In this document: positions 1 to 8,719 of the stretch, in pieces | Position numbering within the stretch: position 1 is the first letter of the stretch | Layout: every line of letters starts with the position of its first letter | Source: Pseudomonas gingeri | GTDB taxonomy: Bacteria > Pseudomonadota > Gammaproteobacteria > Pseudomonadales > Pseudomonadaceae | NCBI RefSeq assembly: GCF_013385635.1 | Contig: NZ_JACAPR010000031.1 | Coordinates: forward strand, 45,908 to 109,907 | Reading direction: 5' to 3' | DNA length: 64,000 bases | The notes under the pieces: generated by a model | The model's input: the letters and a program-made list of their open reading frames with translations, nothing else | Databases searched by the model: none | Told to the model about the DNA's origin: nothing | Translations under genes and position numbers: made by a program

Positions 1-312
1 AAGGAACCGGCAGGCCAAAGCCTCCTGCGCACAGCTCGCCATAACGTGGACACCAAACGCTGATTTCACGGCGCTGTGCGCCTTCTCCCTATGACTGCGA
101 AGCTCGCGCCTCCGAATTTGCGGCGACCTCTCGAACCAACGGTATCCACCGCGTTTGGTGCACGCAATGCTCTTCCATGCCTGAAATACGTGGGAAATAT
201 TAGATTTTTCAGCAAGCTACTTCTTCATAAAAAGCAATGGCAAGTAGCCATATCCCTTGCGCTGGTTATTTAGTAGCATCTTGGGCTTAACCACTTTTCT
301 ACAAGGAATGTT
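1..312. other. gene-poor window start
   Basis: I see no convincing gene here. A 65-codon open frame runs from 76 to 273 on the plus strand, but it has no ribosome binding site and its translation has no recognisable domain. The last 60 bases are more AT-rich and probably hold the promoter of the lipoprotein gene that follows. The ribosome binding site AAGGA at 303-307 belongs to that gene. Confidence 0.5.
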
Positions 313-732
313 ATGAAGCGGGTAGTCACTTTTCTTCTCTTGGCAACCCTTTTGGGTTGCTCAAAAAAAGATGCTGAGTCTGCAATTTCCGATATCACCG
401 TCTACGCCATCGCTTATGCCATCCACTACAAGGACACTCACAACCCTGCGCTCGCCGCCCAATGTGCCAGAAGTGTTAGCGAGAAATATGCAAATTTGAC
501 TGACATAGAACAAATCGCCGCGTTTGCGCCCAAGGCTTTCAAGGGGTTGAGGGCGACTTACCAATGCGCAGCGTCACAGATGGCTTATGCCAATGACTTG
601 CTCAACGCCAGGGAAATCAGCTCCGTCCCGATTCCGCTGATCTGCTTCGAAAAAGAGAATATGGCGGCCATGCAGGCACTGGAGCCTGCCACTCGGGAAT
701 TCATCGTTCCCGTCTGTAGCACCAAGGGCTAA
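313..732 (+). CDS. small lipoprotein, unknown function
   Basis: This encodes a 139-residue predicted outer-membrane or periplasmic lipoprotein. The N-terminus is a typical lipoprotein signal: a basic start, a hydrophobic stretch at residues 4-14 and the lipobox LLGC with Cys16 as the lipidated residue, followed by SKKD. The mature part has about five further cysteines but no family I recognise. The start is supported by AAGGA six bases upstream. The gene stands alone, 66 bases before a small membrane-protein gene on the same strand, and base composition at its start is more AT-rich than the surroundings. No function can be given. Confidence 0.75.
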   Translation: MKRVVTFLLLATLLGCSKKDAESAISDITVYAIAYAIHYKDTHNPALAAQCARSVSEKYANLTDIEQIAAFAPKAFKGLRATYQCAASQMAYANDLLNAREISSVPIPLICFEKENMAAMQALEPATREFIVPVCSTKG

Positions 733-798
733 TGAAGGACTCCATGGACCTGAGCGTTCACACTGCCCTCAGTCCAAAATGTTGCCTGAGAAGAAACC

Positions 799-1104
799 AT
801 GTTTGATTTTATCCTCGGGATTCTGCAAGGAGTGGACCTTCTGGATTCCGAGGCCCAGAAAGACAACTCGCCCACATGGCTTCGACGACATCGAAAGTTG
901 ATCCGGGTGTTGTTTATCATCTGCATGTACCCCTTCTACGCAGGACTGCTGATTCTCCTGATCATATGGTTGATCAACCTGGGGCCAGTGGCGCAGAAGG
1001 TGGCTATGGGGGTAGTCGCGATCCAGGTGCTGGGCCTCCTCGCATTACTGGATCGCCGGCGTCGAACTCCCCGAGCTGCGGGCCGCCGCTCAAGCGGGAC
1101 TTGA
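799..1104 (+). CDS. small membrane protein, unknown
   Basis: This encodes a 101-residue hypothetical inner-membrane protein. Residues 36-60 and 65-84 form two hydrophobic segments that look like transmembrane helices, preceded by a short charged N-terminal part and followed by an arginine-rich tail. There is no strong Shine-Dalgarno sequence, only GAGAAG about ten bases upstream, so the start is moderately supported. It runs tail-to-tail into the MFS exporter gene, leaving 28 bases. I do not recognise a family; it could be co-transcribed with the lipoprotein gene before it. Confidence 0.5.
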   Translation: MFDFILGILQGVDLLDSEAQKDNSPTWLRRHRKLIRVLFIICMYPFYAGLLILLIIWLINLGPVAQKVAMGVVAIQVLGLLALLDRRRRTPRAAGRRSSGT

Positions 1105-1132
1105 GCTCATCCCTGCCCATCGATGGTGAGGC

Positions 1133-2317
1133 TCAGGCCCCCGCTGCTGCCCGATTCGCGCGATAAACCGACCAGCCATAAAACGCCAGTGCCACGCCCG
1201 CCAGCACGCCACCCACCACACCGATATAGGCGAATCCGAGCTGCCGGCCGACCCAACTGCCCACCAGCGCCCCGCCACCGATGCCGATGTTGTAGATCCC
1301 CGAGAACAGTGCCATCGCCACGTCGGTTGCGTCCGGTGCCAGCACCAGTACCTTGCGCTGCAGCGACAGGCCGAAGCCCATGATCGCCATGCCCCAGAAC
1401 ACGCTGAGCACGCCCAGGGTCGAAACGTCCCCGCTCAACGGCAACAGCAAGGCCAGGCACACCACCAGCAACGAGGTGGCCGCAATCAGGAAGGCCTGGG
1501 GGTGCTGGCGGTTGAAGCGACTGAACAGCAGCGAGCCGAAAATCCCCGCGCCACCGAACAGCAGCAGGATAAAGGTCACCACCTCGCCGCTCATGCCCGC
1601 CACCGTCTTGATGAAAGGCTCGATATAGCTGTAAGCGGTGAATTGCGCCGTGATCACTGTCGCCGTCAGCACATAGACGGCCACCAGCGCAGGCCGTTTG
1701 AACAGAATCGGCAGGCTTCTCAGGGAGCCCGAGTTCTGGCTCGGCAATAGCGGCAAGGTCCTCGCCAACCAGAGCACCAGCGCGCCCGCCATCAAGGCGA
1801 TCACCAGGAAAGTGGTGCGCCAGCCCATGGCCTCACCCAGCAATCGGCCCAGCGGAATGCCCAGCACCATCGCCATGGACGTGCCGGTCGCCAGCAGCCC
1901 CAGCGCCTGCACCTGCTTGCCCGCCGGCGCCACCCGCACCGCGAGGGAGGCGGTGATGGACCAGAACAGCGCATGGGACAAGGCAATGCCGATGCGGCTC
2001 ACCATCAGGACGCCAAAGCTGGTGGCCAGGCTGGAGAGCACATGGCTGACAATAAACAGCCCGAACAGCACCATCAGCAATTTGCGCCGCTCGACGTTAC
2101 GGGTGAGCAGCATGATCGGCAGCGAGGTCAGGGACACGACCCAGGCGTAGATGGTCAGCATCAGCCCGACCTGGGCGGTCGTCATGTCGAAGCTTTCACC
2201 GATGGCGCTCAACAGGCCGACCGGGACGAACTCGGTGGTGTTGAAGACAAAGGCGGCCAGGGCCAGCGCGATGACCTGGTGCCAGTTGCCGGTGTGTTCA
2301 GGTGCAGGGGTGTTCAT
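1133..2317 (-). CDS. MFS sugar-efflux type transporter (SotB-like)
   Basis: This encodes a major facilitator superfamily protein of about 394 residues with twelve predicted transmembrane segments. The N-terminal region with FVFNTTEFVPVGLLS followed by YAWVVSLTSLP is characteristic of the SotB/YdeA group, which exports arabinose and IPTG in enterobacteria. The usual family length is 390-400 residues, so the protein is complete. An in-frame upstream ATG at 2341 would add eight residues; ATG at 2317 fits family N-termini better. It is a monocistronic gene convergent with the small membrane protein. The real substrate is unknown, and drug or sugar efflux are both possible. Confidence 0.8.
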   Translation of the reverse strand: MNTPAPEHTGNWHQVIALALAAFVFNTTEFVPVGLLSAIGESFDMTTAQVGLMLTIYAWVVSLTSLPIMLLTRNVERRKLLMVLFGLFIVSHVLSSLATSFGVLMVSRIGIALSHALFWSITASLAVRVAPAGKQVQALGLLATGTSMAMVLGIPLGRLLGEAMGWRTTFLVIALMAGALVLWLARTLPLLPSQNSGSLRSLPILFKRPALVAVYVLTATVITAQFTAYSYIEPFIKTVAGMSGEVVTFILLLFGGAGIFGSLLFSRFNRQHPQAFLIAATSLLVVCLALLLPLSGDVSTLGVLSVFWGMAIMGFGLSLQRKVLVLAPDATDVAMALFSGIYNIGIGGGALVGSWVGRQLGFAYIGVVGGVLAGVALAFYGWSVYRANRAAAGA

Positions 2318-2496
2318 TGGAAATCCGTCATACGCTATCAAGGATCAAGCGGCCGGTGTTTATTCGCCGGGCGCTTGAAAGAAAAGCAGATCGAGGTGAC
2401 ATGGAGGAGTCATGGGGTGCAAGTATCGCTCCTTGGAGGGAATTCGTTATGGGAAAGTTGCGATCCGCATCATGAAAACTCGACGCACTCTCCCCA

Positions 2497-4116
2497 TCAG
2501 ACCTTGAAGCGCCCGACCGTTGCATGCAGGGCTCCGGCCATCTGCGCCAGATCCTGACCAGCCTGATCGGTCTGTTGTGCCCCCAGCATGACCTGTTCGG
2601 ACAGCGTACGAATCCCCACCAGATTACGATCCACCTCCCGCGCCACCTGCGCCTGCTGCTCGGTGGCCGCCGCGATCAACTGATTGCGCTCGTTGATCTG
2701 CGCAATCGAGCCGGTGATCTCATCCAGTGCCTCGCCGGAGCGTTGTGCGATAGCCAGCGTGGCGCCAACCAGATCGCGGCTGTTCTGCATGGCCGTGACC
2801 GCCTGCCCGGTGTCCTGGCGGATATTGCCGATCATCTGCTCGATTTCCTGGGTCGATACCTGGGTGCGATGGGCCAGTGCCCGCACTTCATCGGCCACCA
2901 CCGCGAAACCACGCCCGGCGTCTCCCGCGCGGGCTGCTTCAATGGCCGCGTTGAGGGCCAACAGGTTGGTCTGCTCGGCAATGCTGCGGATCACATCCAG
3001 CACCGCGCTGATATCCTGCACACGCCCGGCCAGTTGCTGGATGCGCCCGGAAGTGTCGGTCACACCGTTGGCCAGGGCGCCGATGGAGGTCACGGTTTCC
3101 TGCACTTGCTCACGTCCGCGCTGCGCCGTCTGCTCCGACAGGCGTGACGCCTCGCTGGTGCTGATGGCATTGCGCGCCACCTCCTCCACCGCCGCCATCA
3201 TCTGGTTGACCGCCGTGGCCGCCTGCTCGATCTCCAGCCCCTGGGACTTGAGACTGGCGCTGGTCTGGCCGCTGACCCGGCTCAACGCCTGCGAAGAGCT
3301 GCTCACCCGATCCACCGAGGCGGCGATCTGCGTGACCATGGCGTTCAGGTTCCGTTGCATCGCCTGCATTTGGGTCATCACACTGACGCCGCTGTTCGGG
3401 CGAGCCGGCACTTCAATGGTCAAGTCGCCCTCGGCGATCAGGCTCAACACTCGCGCGGCATCGGCAGGCTCGCCCCCCAGGGGACGGGTGACACTGCGCG
3501 TCACGACGACCGCCGCCACACCGACCGTGAGCAGGCACAACACAAACAGCCCGAGCATATTCAGGCGGGCATCGTCATAGAGGGTTTGCGCGGCGACCTG
3601 GCGCTCGGCGAACAATCGCCCCTGGAGGGCCATCAGGGCATCCAGGCTCTTGTAGACCTCACGTTCGGCGGGGATCACCTGCTCCTTGAGCTGCACCGAC
3701 GCCTCGTCGATCCTGCCCTCGCGAATCAGTGCCTGCACCTTCACAAAAGCCGCGACATAAGCTTCGCGATGGCTTTTCAGCGTAGCAAAAGCGGCCTTGC
3801 CCTCAGCGGTTGGCAACAACGGCTCCAGCACCGTGAACGCCTGGCTGATCGCTTGCCGGGTCGCATCGATGGATTGCTGCACTTGCTGGTTGTCCTTGTT
3901 GATCAACAGGTCGCGGGTGTTACGGCCGTTGTCCCGCACCCCGGTGGCGATCACCATGATCGGCTCGATCTTCGGCCAATCCTGCTTGACGATCACCACC
4001 GCCTGTTCCTTGAGTATCTCCATGTCGTGCGAGGCATACAGCCCCATGGCGATCAGCGCCAACGGCGCCACGGCGAACCCTATGACAATACGTGTGGCCG
4101 TACTGAGTCTGGACAT
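2497..4116 (-). CDS. methyl-accepting chemotaxis protein
   Basis: This encodes a transmembrane chemoreceptor of about 539 residues. It has an N-terminal membrane anchor, a periplasmic helical-bundle sensor of about 160 residues, a second membrane segment near residues 190-210, a HAMP domain starting around SVTRPLGGEP, and the cytoplasmic signalling domain with the invariant hairpin tip EQTNLLALNAAIEAARAG. The protein ends with a normal helical region and no CheR-binding pentapeptide. I place the start at ATG 4116; an in-frame TTG at 4152 lies inside the T-run of a hairpin and is unlikely. The ligand cannot be predicted from the sensor sequence. Confidence 0.93.
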   Translation of the reverse strand: MSRLSTATRIVIGFAVAPLALIAMGLYASHDMEILKEQAVVIVKQDWPKIEPIMVIATGVRDNGRNTRDLLINKDNQQVQQSIDATRQAISQAFTVLEPLLPTAEGKAAFATLKSHREAYVAAFVKVQALIREGRIDEASVQLKEQVIPAEREVYKSLDALMALQGRLFAERQVAAQTLYDDARLNMLGLFVLCLLTVGVAAVVVTRSVTRPLGGEPADAARVLSLIAEGDLTIEVPARPNSGVSVMTQMQAMQRNLNAMVTQIAASVDRVSSSSQALSRVSGQTSASLKSQGLEIEQAATAVNQMMAAVEEVARNAISTSEASRLSEQTAQRGREQVQETVTSIGALANGVTDTSGRIQQLAGRVQDISAVLDVIRSIAEQTNLLALNAAIEAARAGDAGRGFAVVADEVRALAHRTQVSTQEIEQMIGNIRQDTGQAVTAMQNSRDLVGATLAIAQRSGEALDEITGSIAQINERNQLIAAATEQQAQVAREVDRNLVGIRTLSEQVMLGAQQTDQAGQDLAQMAGALHATVGRFKV

Positions 4117-4150
4117 ATCAACTGCATTCCCGATCGATGGTTGCCCGAAC

Positions 4151-4184
4151 AAAAAAAAGCCTGAAGCCTTCCGGCTCCAGGCTT
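4151..4184 (-). terminator. terminator-like hairpin in chemoreceptor leader
   Basis: Read on the minus strand, arms AAGCCTG and CAGGCTT enclose a second stem AGCC/GGCT with a four-base loop, followed directly by eight T residues (4158-4151). It has the shape of an intrinsic terminator but ends only 34 bases before the chemoreceptor ATG, with no minus-strand gene upstream of it. It could end an unannotated small RNA or act as an attenuator. Confidence 0.6.
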
Positions 4185-4520
4185 CGTTGCCTGTTCGAAT
4201 TCAATGTGCAAGGTGGCCAGGCGGATAACGCCCATGTGCATCGATCCTCGTTGACCGATACGGCGAAGCTCGCCTGGTTCTGGAGACCGGCAAGCATTGG
4301 GGAATGGCTTGCAGCGTTTGTGCCATCAATATGGCCAGTACTGCAGGACGTCCCTGTGGCCAGAAACGCGAGAGGCCTGGGCCTCGGAAATCGCTTCAAA
4401 TGGGCGCAGGAACTGATCGGATGCACCGCCATGGTGAAGGTCGGGTGCTGGGCAGGCAGTCCGTTGACGCGAGTCGCCGATCGGCGGTCGAACGGGAAGC
4501 TCGACTTTCGGTTCTGTCGC

Positions 4521-4526
4521 TATAAT
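4521..4526 (+). promoter_or_regulatory. -10 box TATAAT
   Basis: A perfect sigma-70 -10 hexamer followed by G lies 67 bases before the short hypothetical gene at 4593. No good -35 box is found 16-18 bases upstream, so the promoter call rests on the -10 only. Confidence 0.4.
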
Positions 4527-4592
4527 GCTCGGCGGCAGGTGATTATCGGCTTGCCATGAACCAATCTGCCCCCAACAGTCGAAGGTCTAAAA

Positions 4593-4814
4593 ATGCCAAA
4601 GACACAACCCGCAGGCACTTCAACAGGCACCTCGACAGCCACCGCGGCAGACATCGAAAGATCCATCCAGGCCCTGAACAAAATGGCTGAACGGCTTTGG
4701 GGAGATGGCCGCGAGACCGAGGCGAAAGCCCTGCTCGATGCCCTGGACGCGTTGAACCGGGCGCTGGACAGGATCCGCATCGGCGAGAGTCGCAGGGTAG
4801 TGACGCTTCATTGA
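4593..4814 (+). CDS. short hypothetical protein
   Basis: This encodes a 73-residue soluble protein with no signal peptide. After a Thr/Ala-rich N-terminus (residues 1-20), the rest is a predicted helical hairpin with regular charged and leucine positions (ALNKMAERLWGDG, ALLDALDALNRALDR). It follows a TATAAT box by about 67 bases and has a weak GAAGG ribosome binding site. Codon use resembles the neighbouring genes. I do not recognise a family; a small regulatory or structural helical protein is possible. Confidence 0.5.
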   Translation: MPKTQPAGTSTGTSTATAADIERSIQALNKMAERLWGDGRETEAKALLDALDALNRALDRIRIGESRRVVTLH

Positions 4815-4895
4815 GAAGTCATAGGCGTCGGACGTAGCAAGAGGCACAGACCGGTGTCCTATGCTTGTACCCAACCTTCCGCTCGGGACATTGAC

Positions 4896-5567
4896 ATGCC
4901 CTCCTCCGAATCCCCACTCCTGCAAAGCTGGCAACATAACGCCCACGCCTGGATCGACGCCGTTCGCAGCGGCGCTATCGAAAGCCGCCGCCAGGTCACT
5001 GACCAGGCCATCCTGCTGGCGATAGCGGGCCGCCAGCCCGAGCGGGTGCTCGACCTGGGTTGCGGCGAAGGCTGGCTGTTGCGGGCGCTGGCGAAACGGG
5101 CCATCCATGCGGTCGGGGTGGATGGCGATGCGACGCTGGTCGAAGCGGCGCGGGCGGCGGGTTCTTCGCCGGTGCATCTGGCGAGCTACGAGGAACTGGT
5201 GGAGGCGACGGTAGACATCGGCCGCGACTACGACCTGATCTGCGCCAACTTCGCCCTGCTGCACCAGGACATCATCCCTCTGCTCGCCGCCATGAACGCC
5301 CTGCTCGCTCCGGACGGTGCACTGGTGATCCAGACGCTGCATCCCTGGACGGCGGCGGCAGGCGATTATCAGGATGCCTGGCGGACCGAAACCTTCAACG
5401 GGTTCAAGGGGCAGTGGCAGCCCATGCCCTGGTATTTCCGGACCTTGTCCAGCTGGCTCAACGCACTGGATATGGCGGGTTTGCGACTGGCCAGCCTGCA
5501 GGAGCCGCAGCACCCGCAAAGTCCTGTGCCGCAGTCGTTGCTGTTAGTGGCCGAGCAACGGGAGTGA
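4896..5567 (+). CDS. class I SAM-dependent methyltransferase
   Basis: This encodes a methyltransferase of about 223 residues. Motif I, VLDLGCGEGWLLRAL, near residues 56-70 binds S-adenosylmethionine; an acidic residue follows the second strand (GVDGDATL), and the motif-IV-like segment is YDLICANFALLH. The Rossmann core covers almost the whole protein, with a short Trp-rich insertion (HPWTAAAGDY) before the last strands. ATG 4896 is preferred over an in-frame GTG at 4854, which would add 14 residues unlike the family. The substrate is unknown. It stands between unrelated genes and is convergent with the lyase gene of the ergothioneine-type island. Confidence 0.85.
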   Translation: MPSSESPLLQSWQHNAHAWIDAVRSGAIESRRQVTDQAILLAIAGRQPERVLDLGCGEGWLLRALAKRAIHAVGVDGDATLVEAARAAGSSPVHLASYEELVEATVDIGRDYDLICANFALLHQDIIPLLAAMNALLAPDGALVIQTLHPWTAAAGDYQDAWRTETFNGFKGQWQPMPWYFRTLSSWLNALDMAGLRLASLQEPQHPQSPVPQSLLLVAEQRE

Positions 5568-5631
5568 GCGCTCGACCAGAGGCTCAAACGCAACACACCC
5601 AGGGCGCGCCACATGGCTATCGCGCAATCGC

Positions 5632-7278
5632 TCACTCTGGCCTGTAAGCCCGCGCCACCGCTTCAGCCGCCGCAAAATCCGGGGTCATGGCCCGATCCGT
5701 GGCCATGAAGGCCACGCGCTTGCGCAGTGCCTCATACAAGCCCGCGGTCTTCGGCGCCAGTACAAAGCCCTTGGCGCCCTGCTTTCTCAGGTCGATCGCC
5801 TGGGCGTCATGTACCAGCACGATGCCCAGCAGCTCGTAGCTGTTGTCGATCTGCTGTTGCAGGCGCTCCACCACCATCGGCGCGTTGGTGGCGATGTCCT
5901 CGATGTCGCCGGCCACCGGAAAGTAATCCAGGGACACCGGCATCGCCAGGTTCTTGTTCTGCATCGCCAGCATCGCCGCCGGTTTCTCCATGGCGCCGAA
6001 TGCGTGGACTGTCTTGTCGGTGCCGAGGAAACGCGTGAGGCCAGTGATACCCGGATTGTTGAGCTTGATGATCTGCTGCACGTTGGCCAGGGAGTTGTGG
6101 GCCAGGGCCAGGCTCAGTTGTTCGAAGGCCAGGACCCAGGGCAGCGGCTCGAAATTGGCGCTGGGCAGTACCGCGCCCTTGACGCCGCTGCTGTCGACAT
6201 AGCCGAACGCCTCCTGGGCGCGGTCTGACGGCGCGCTGACGTCCAGGGCAATGCCTGGATTGTCGTCGGAGCTGTTGAGCTGGATGGTCAATTGCTCGTT
6301 GGCCAGGCGGTAGCTGCGCTGCAGTTCGGCGAGCAGGTACACGCCGGAACGGAAGCTCAGCGGGTCCTGCAACGGTCGCTGGTCGTCGTGCTGCCACAGG
6401 CTGGCGCCTTGCAGCAAATCCCGCAGTTGCGCGCCCATGGCCTGCACTTCCGGGTACGGTCGCAGGGCCAGGGTGTTCTCCAGGAACGGCGAGACGTTGC
6501 CGTTCAGGCCTTGCAAGCTCAGGGTGAAGGTCAACGTGTTGAGCGGCAGCAAATGGGCCAGGTCATTCAACGCCAGGGCGGCATTGGCGGCGGACCAGGC
6601 ATTGGAGCTGAGGATCGACAGCGCATCCTTGGCATACGGCACGATGGCCTTGCTGCCCGTGCGTTGCAACGCCTGCTTCGCCGGGACCCTGGCCCCCTGG
6701 TAGAACACCTCGCCTTCACCCAGCATCGCCAGGCCGACATGGCTCAGCACGGTGATATCGCCCTCGCCCACGGAGCCATGCACCGGCACATACGGCGTGA
6801 TGCCCTTGTTCAGGAAGGCCACATAGGCATCGACGATCTCTGGCGCCACCCCACCGCTGCCGGTGAGCAGGGTATTCAAGCGCGTCACCATGGCCGCGCG
6901 TACGGCGCGCACCGTGGCCGGTTGCCCCGCACCACCGGCATGCGCATGCAGCAGGCCGATATTGAACTGGCGCGAAGCCTCGATCACCTCCTGGCTCAAT
7001 TGACCATGGATGTCGACCATTTTGCGGTCTTTGTTAAGCCCCACACCAACGGTCAGGCCGTAGATTTTCTGGCCATGACGGGCCGCCTCGAGCAGCACCT
7101 GATGACCTTGCGCGACGCGCTGGGTGGCCGACGCCGCCACCGTGACCGGTTCACCACCCGCCACCTGGGCGACGATCGCTGGCGTAATGGATCGGCCATC
7201 GAGTTGCACCGCGAAAAGGAACGGGCTGAATCCTGCGCACACCGTGGAAACCAACAGCAAAGCGAGCCTGTTTAGCAT
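5632..7278 (-). CDS. ergothionase-like lyase with signal peptide
   Basis: This encodes a 548-residue member of the histidine/phenylalanine ammonia-lyase superfamily. The segment where MIO enzymes carry GSVGASGDL reads GSVGEGDI at residues 168-175, so the Ala-Ser-Gly triad that makes the MIO cofactor is absent. The MIO-less branch includes ergothionase, which removes trimethylamine from ergothioneine to give thiourocanate. The family core begins near residue 26, with the conserved tyrosine in IYGLTVGVGL (Tyr73). Residues 1-23 are a clear Sec signal (hydrophobic core, cleavage likely after LFA), so the enzyme is probably periplasmic. AAAGG lies just before the ATG. It is last in a minus-strand operon with a transporter, a urocanase homologue and a DUF917 protein. 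The ergothioneine role is inferred from motif and context. Confidence 0.82.
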   Translation of the reverse strand: MLNRLALLLVSTVCAGFSPFLFAVQLDGRSITPAIVAQVAGGEPVTVAASATQRVAQGHQVLLEAARHGQKIYGLTVGVGLNKDRKMVDIHGQLSQEVIEASRQFNIGLLHAHAGGAGQPATVRAVRAAMVTRLNTLLTGSGGVAPEIVDAYVAFLNKGITPYVPVHGSVGEGDITVLSHVGLAMLGEGEVFYQGARVPAKQALQRTGSKAIVPYAKDALSILSSNAWSAANAALALNDLAHLLPLNTLTFTLSLQGLNGNVSPFLENTLALRPYPEVQAMGAQLRDLLQGASLWQHDDQRPLQDPLSFRSGVYLLAELQRSYRLANEQLTIQLNSSDDNPGIALDVSAPSDRAQEAFGYVDSSGVKGAVLPSANFEPLPWVLAFEQLSLALAHNSLANVQQIIKLNNPGITGLTRFLGTDKTVHAFGAMEKPAAMLAMQNKNLAMPVSLDYFPVAGDIEDIATNAPMVVERLQQQIDNSYELLGIVLVHDAQAIDLRKQGAKGFVLAPKTAGLYEALRKRVAFMATDRAMTPDFAAAEAVARAYRPE

Positions 7279-7354
7279 GATGAACCTTTGAGGTTATGCA
7301 AATTGAAGGAGACCGCATGACCTGCTGGGGCCGGCTTGCCGGCTCCTGCAGGGG

Positions 7355-8704
7355 TTATCGGGTGGTCGAGGTATTGCGGGCGATGGAACACAAGGTCAGC
7401 AAGGCGATGACACTGGCGATCATCACGTACCAGGCCGGGGCAAAGCGCGTCGCGGTGTTGTCCGCCAGCCACGTCAGGATCGCCGGGGCAAAGCCGCCAA
7501 ACACCGTGACCGCCAGGTTGTAGGAAACGGACATGCCACTGGCGCGCACCTCGGTAGGAAACAGGTCGGCCAAGGCCTTGGGGGCCACGCCGACAAACAG
7601 TGAGATCAGCGTGCAGAACAGCGTTTGCACCAGGATCAACATGCCCGTGGTGTGGACCTGATCGAGCAGCACCAGCAACGGATACGGCGCGACCAGCAAC
7701 AACCCGGCCCCCGTGGCGAGGATGCGGTAGGTACCCACCCGATCCGACCAGGTGCCCGCCATCACACAGGCCACGACCATCGCGCAGTTGCCGATCAGCG
7801 CGGCGAGAAACGCCTGGTGGCTTTCGAAATGCAGCACCCGTTGCATGTAGATCGGCATGTAGATCACCAGCGAATACACGCTGATGGCCCACAACACCGA
7901 CAAGCCGGTGCCCTGGATCAGTGAACGCTGCTGGCTTTTGAACAGGTGCACCAAGGGTGCCAGCGGGGCCGCGCCGGGCTGATGTTCGCGACGCGCCTGC
8001 TCGGCCTCGAACACCGGGGTTTCATGCAGGGTACGGCGCATCCACAGGCCAATCGGGGCGATGGACAAACCGAGGATGAAAGGGATGCGCCAGCCCCAAT
8101 CGCCGACCTGTTCATGGCTCAGGGTGAGGGTGACCGCCGTGGCCACCAGCGCGCCCAGCACGTTGGAGATGCCCATGCTCGCCTGCAACCAGGACGCATA
8201 CTGGCCTTTTTTATCGGCCGGCGCATGCTCGATCAGGAACGCCGCCGCCCCGCCCACTTCACCGCCCGCGGAAAAGCCCTGGAGCACCCGCCCACACAGG
8301 ATCAGCAGCGGCGCGCCGATGCCGATGGCACTGTAGGGCGGCGCGAACGCGATGATTGCCGTGCCCGCCGCCATGGTCAGGATCGTCAGCATCAGCGCAG
8401 CCTTGCGCCCAACCCGATCGCCGTAGGCGCCGATCACCAATGCCCCGAGAGGACGGATCACGAAGCCGATGCCAAACGCCAGGAACGCCTCGAACAACTG
8501 AGCCCCCGCGTCCTGCTGCGCAAAGAAGTTCTGCGCGATATACACCGCAAAAAACGCGTACACCGAAAAGTCATACCACTCCAGGGCATTGCCGATGGAC
8601 GCGGCGGCAATCGCCTTGCGCCCACTGTGGTGCTCGGCCGGGGTCGCCGTCCTGGTTGGGGCTGCATGGGTCATCACGGGCGCAATCGTATTTTTATTAG
8701 TCAT
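7355..8704 (-). CDS. MHS-family MFS transporter
   Basis: This encodes a 449-residue metabolite:H+ symporter of the major facilitator superfamily with twelve predicted membrane segments. It shows the family marks NALEWYDFSVYAFFA near the first helix, RPLGALVIGAYGDRVGRK between helices 2 and 3, and RVLQGFSAGGEVGG in helix 4. MHS proteins import small organic acids and betaines. It lies 15 bases after the urocanase homologue and 76 bases before the lyase gene in one operon. Because the lyase appears to be exported, the cargo may be thiourocanate rather than ergothioneine; this is inference. Family length is normal. Confidence 0.88.
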   Translation of the reverse strand: MTNKNTIAPVMTHAAPTRTATPAEHHSGRKAIAAASIGNALEWYDFSVYAFFAVYIAQNFFAQQDAGAQLFEAFLAFGIGFVIRPLGALVIGAYGDRVGRKAALMLTILTMAAGTAIIAFAPPYSAIGIGAPLLILCGRVLQGFSAGGEVGGAAAFLIEHAPADKKGQYASWLQASMGISNVLGALVATAVTLTLSHEQVGDWGWRIPFILGLSIAPIGLWMRRTLHETPVFEAEQARREHQPGAAPLAPLVHLFKSQQRSLIQGTGLSVLWAISVYSLVIYMPIYMQRVLHFESHQAFLAALIGNCAMVVACVMAGTWSDRVGTYRILATGAGLLLVAPYPLLVLLDQVHTTGMLILVQTLFCTLISLFVGVAPKALADLFPTEVRASGMSVSYNLAVTVFGGFAPAILTWLADNTATRFAPAWYVMIASVIALLTLCSIARNTSTTR

Positions 8705-8719
8705 GCTCGTCGCCTGGGG

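Larger units (their letters stand above)
4117..4592. other. 476-bp intergenic region with promoter and hairpin
   Basis: This region separates the chemoreceptor (minus) from a short hypothetical gene (plus). It holds a minus-strand terminator-like hairpin at 4151-4184 and a perfect TATAAT at 4521-4526 on the plus strand. Short open frames exist on both strands, but none has a ribosome binding site or recognisable translation. The region is long enough to hide a small RNA; nothing else is visible. Confidence 0.5.

Noticed and set aside
76..273. 65-codon open frame near the window start
   Set aside because: No ribosome binding site and no recognisable sequence.
4117..4152. Longer chemoreceptor starting at TTG 4152
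   Set aside because: The TTG is inside the T-run of a hairpin and has no ribosome binding site; ATG 4116 starts with the normal receptor N-terminus.
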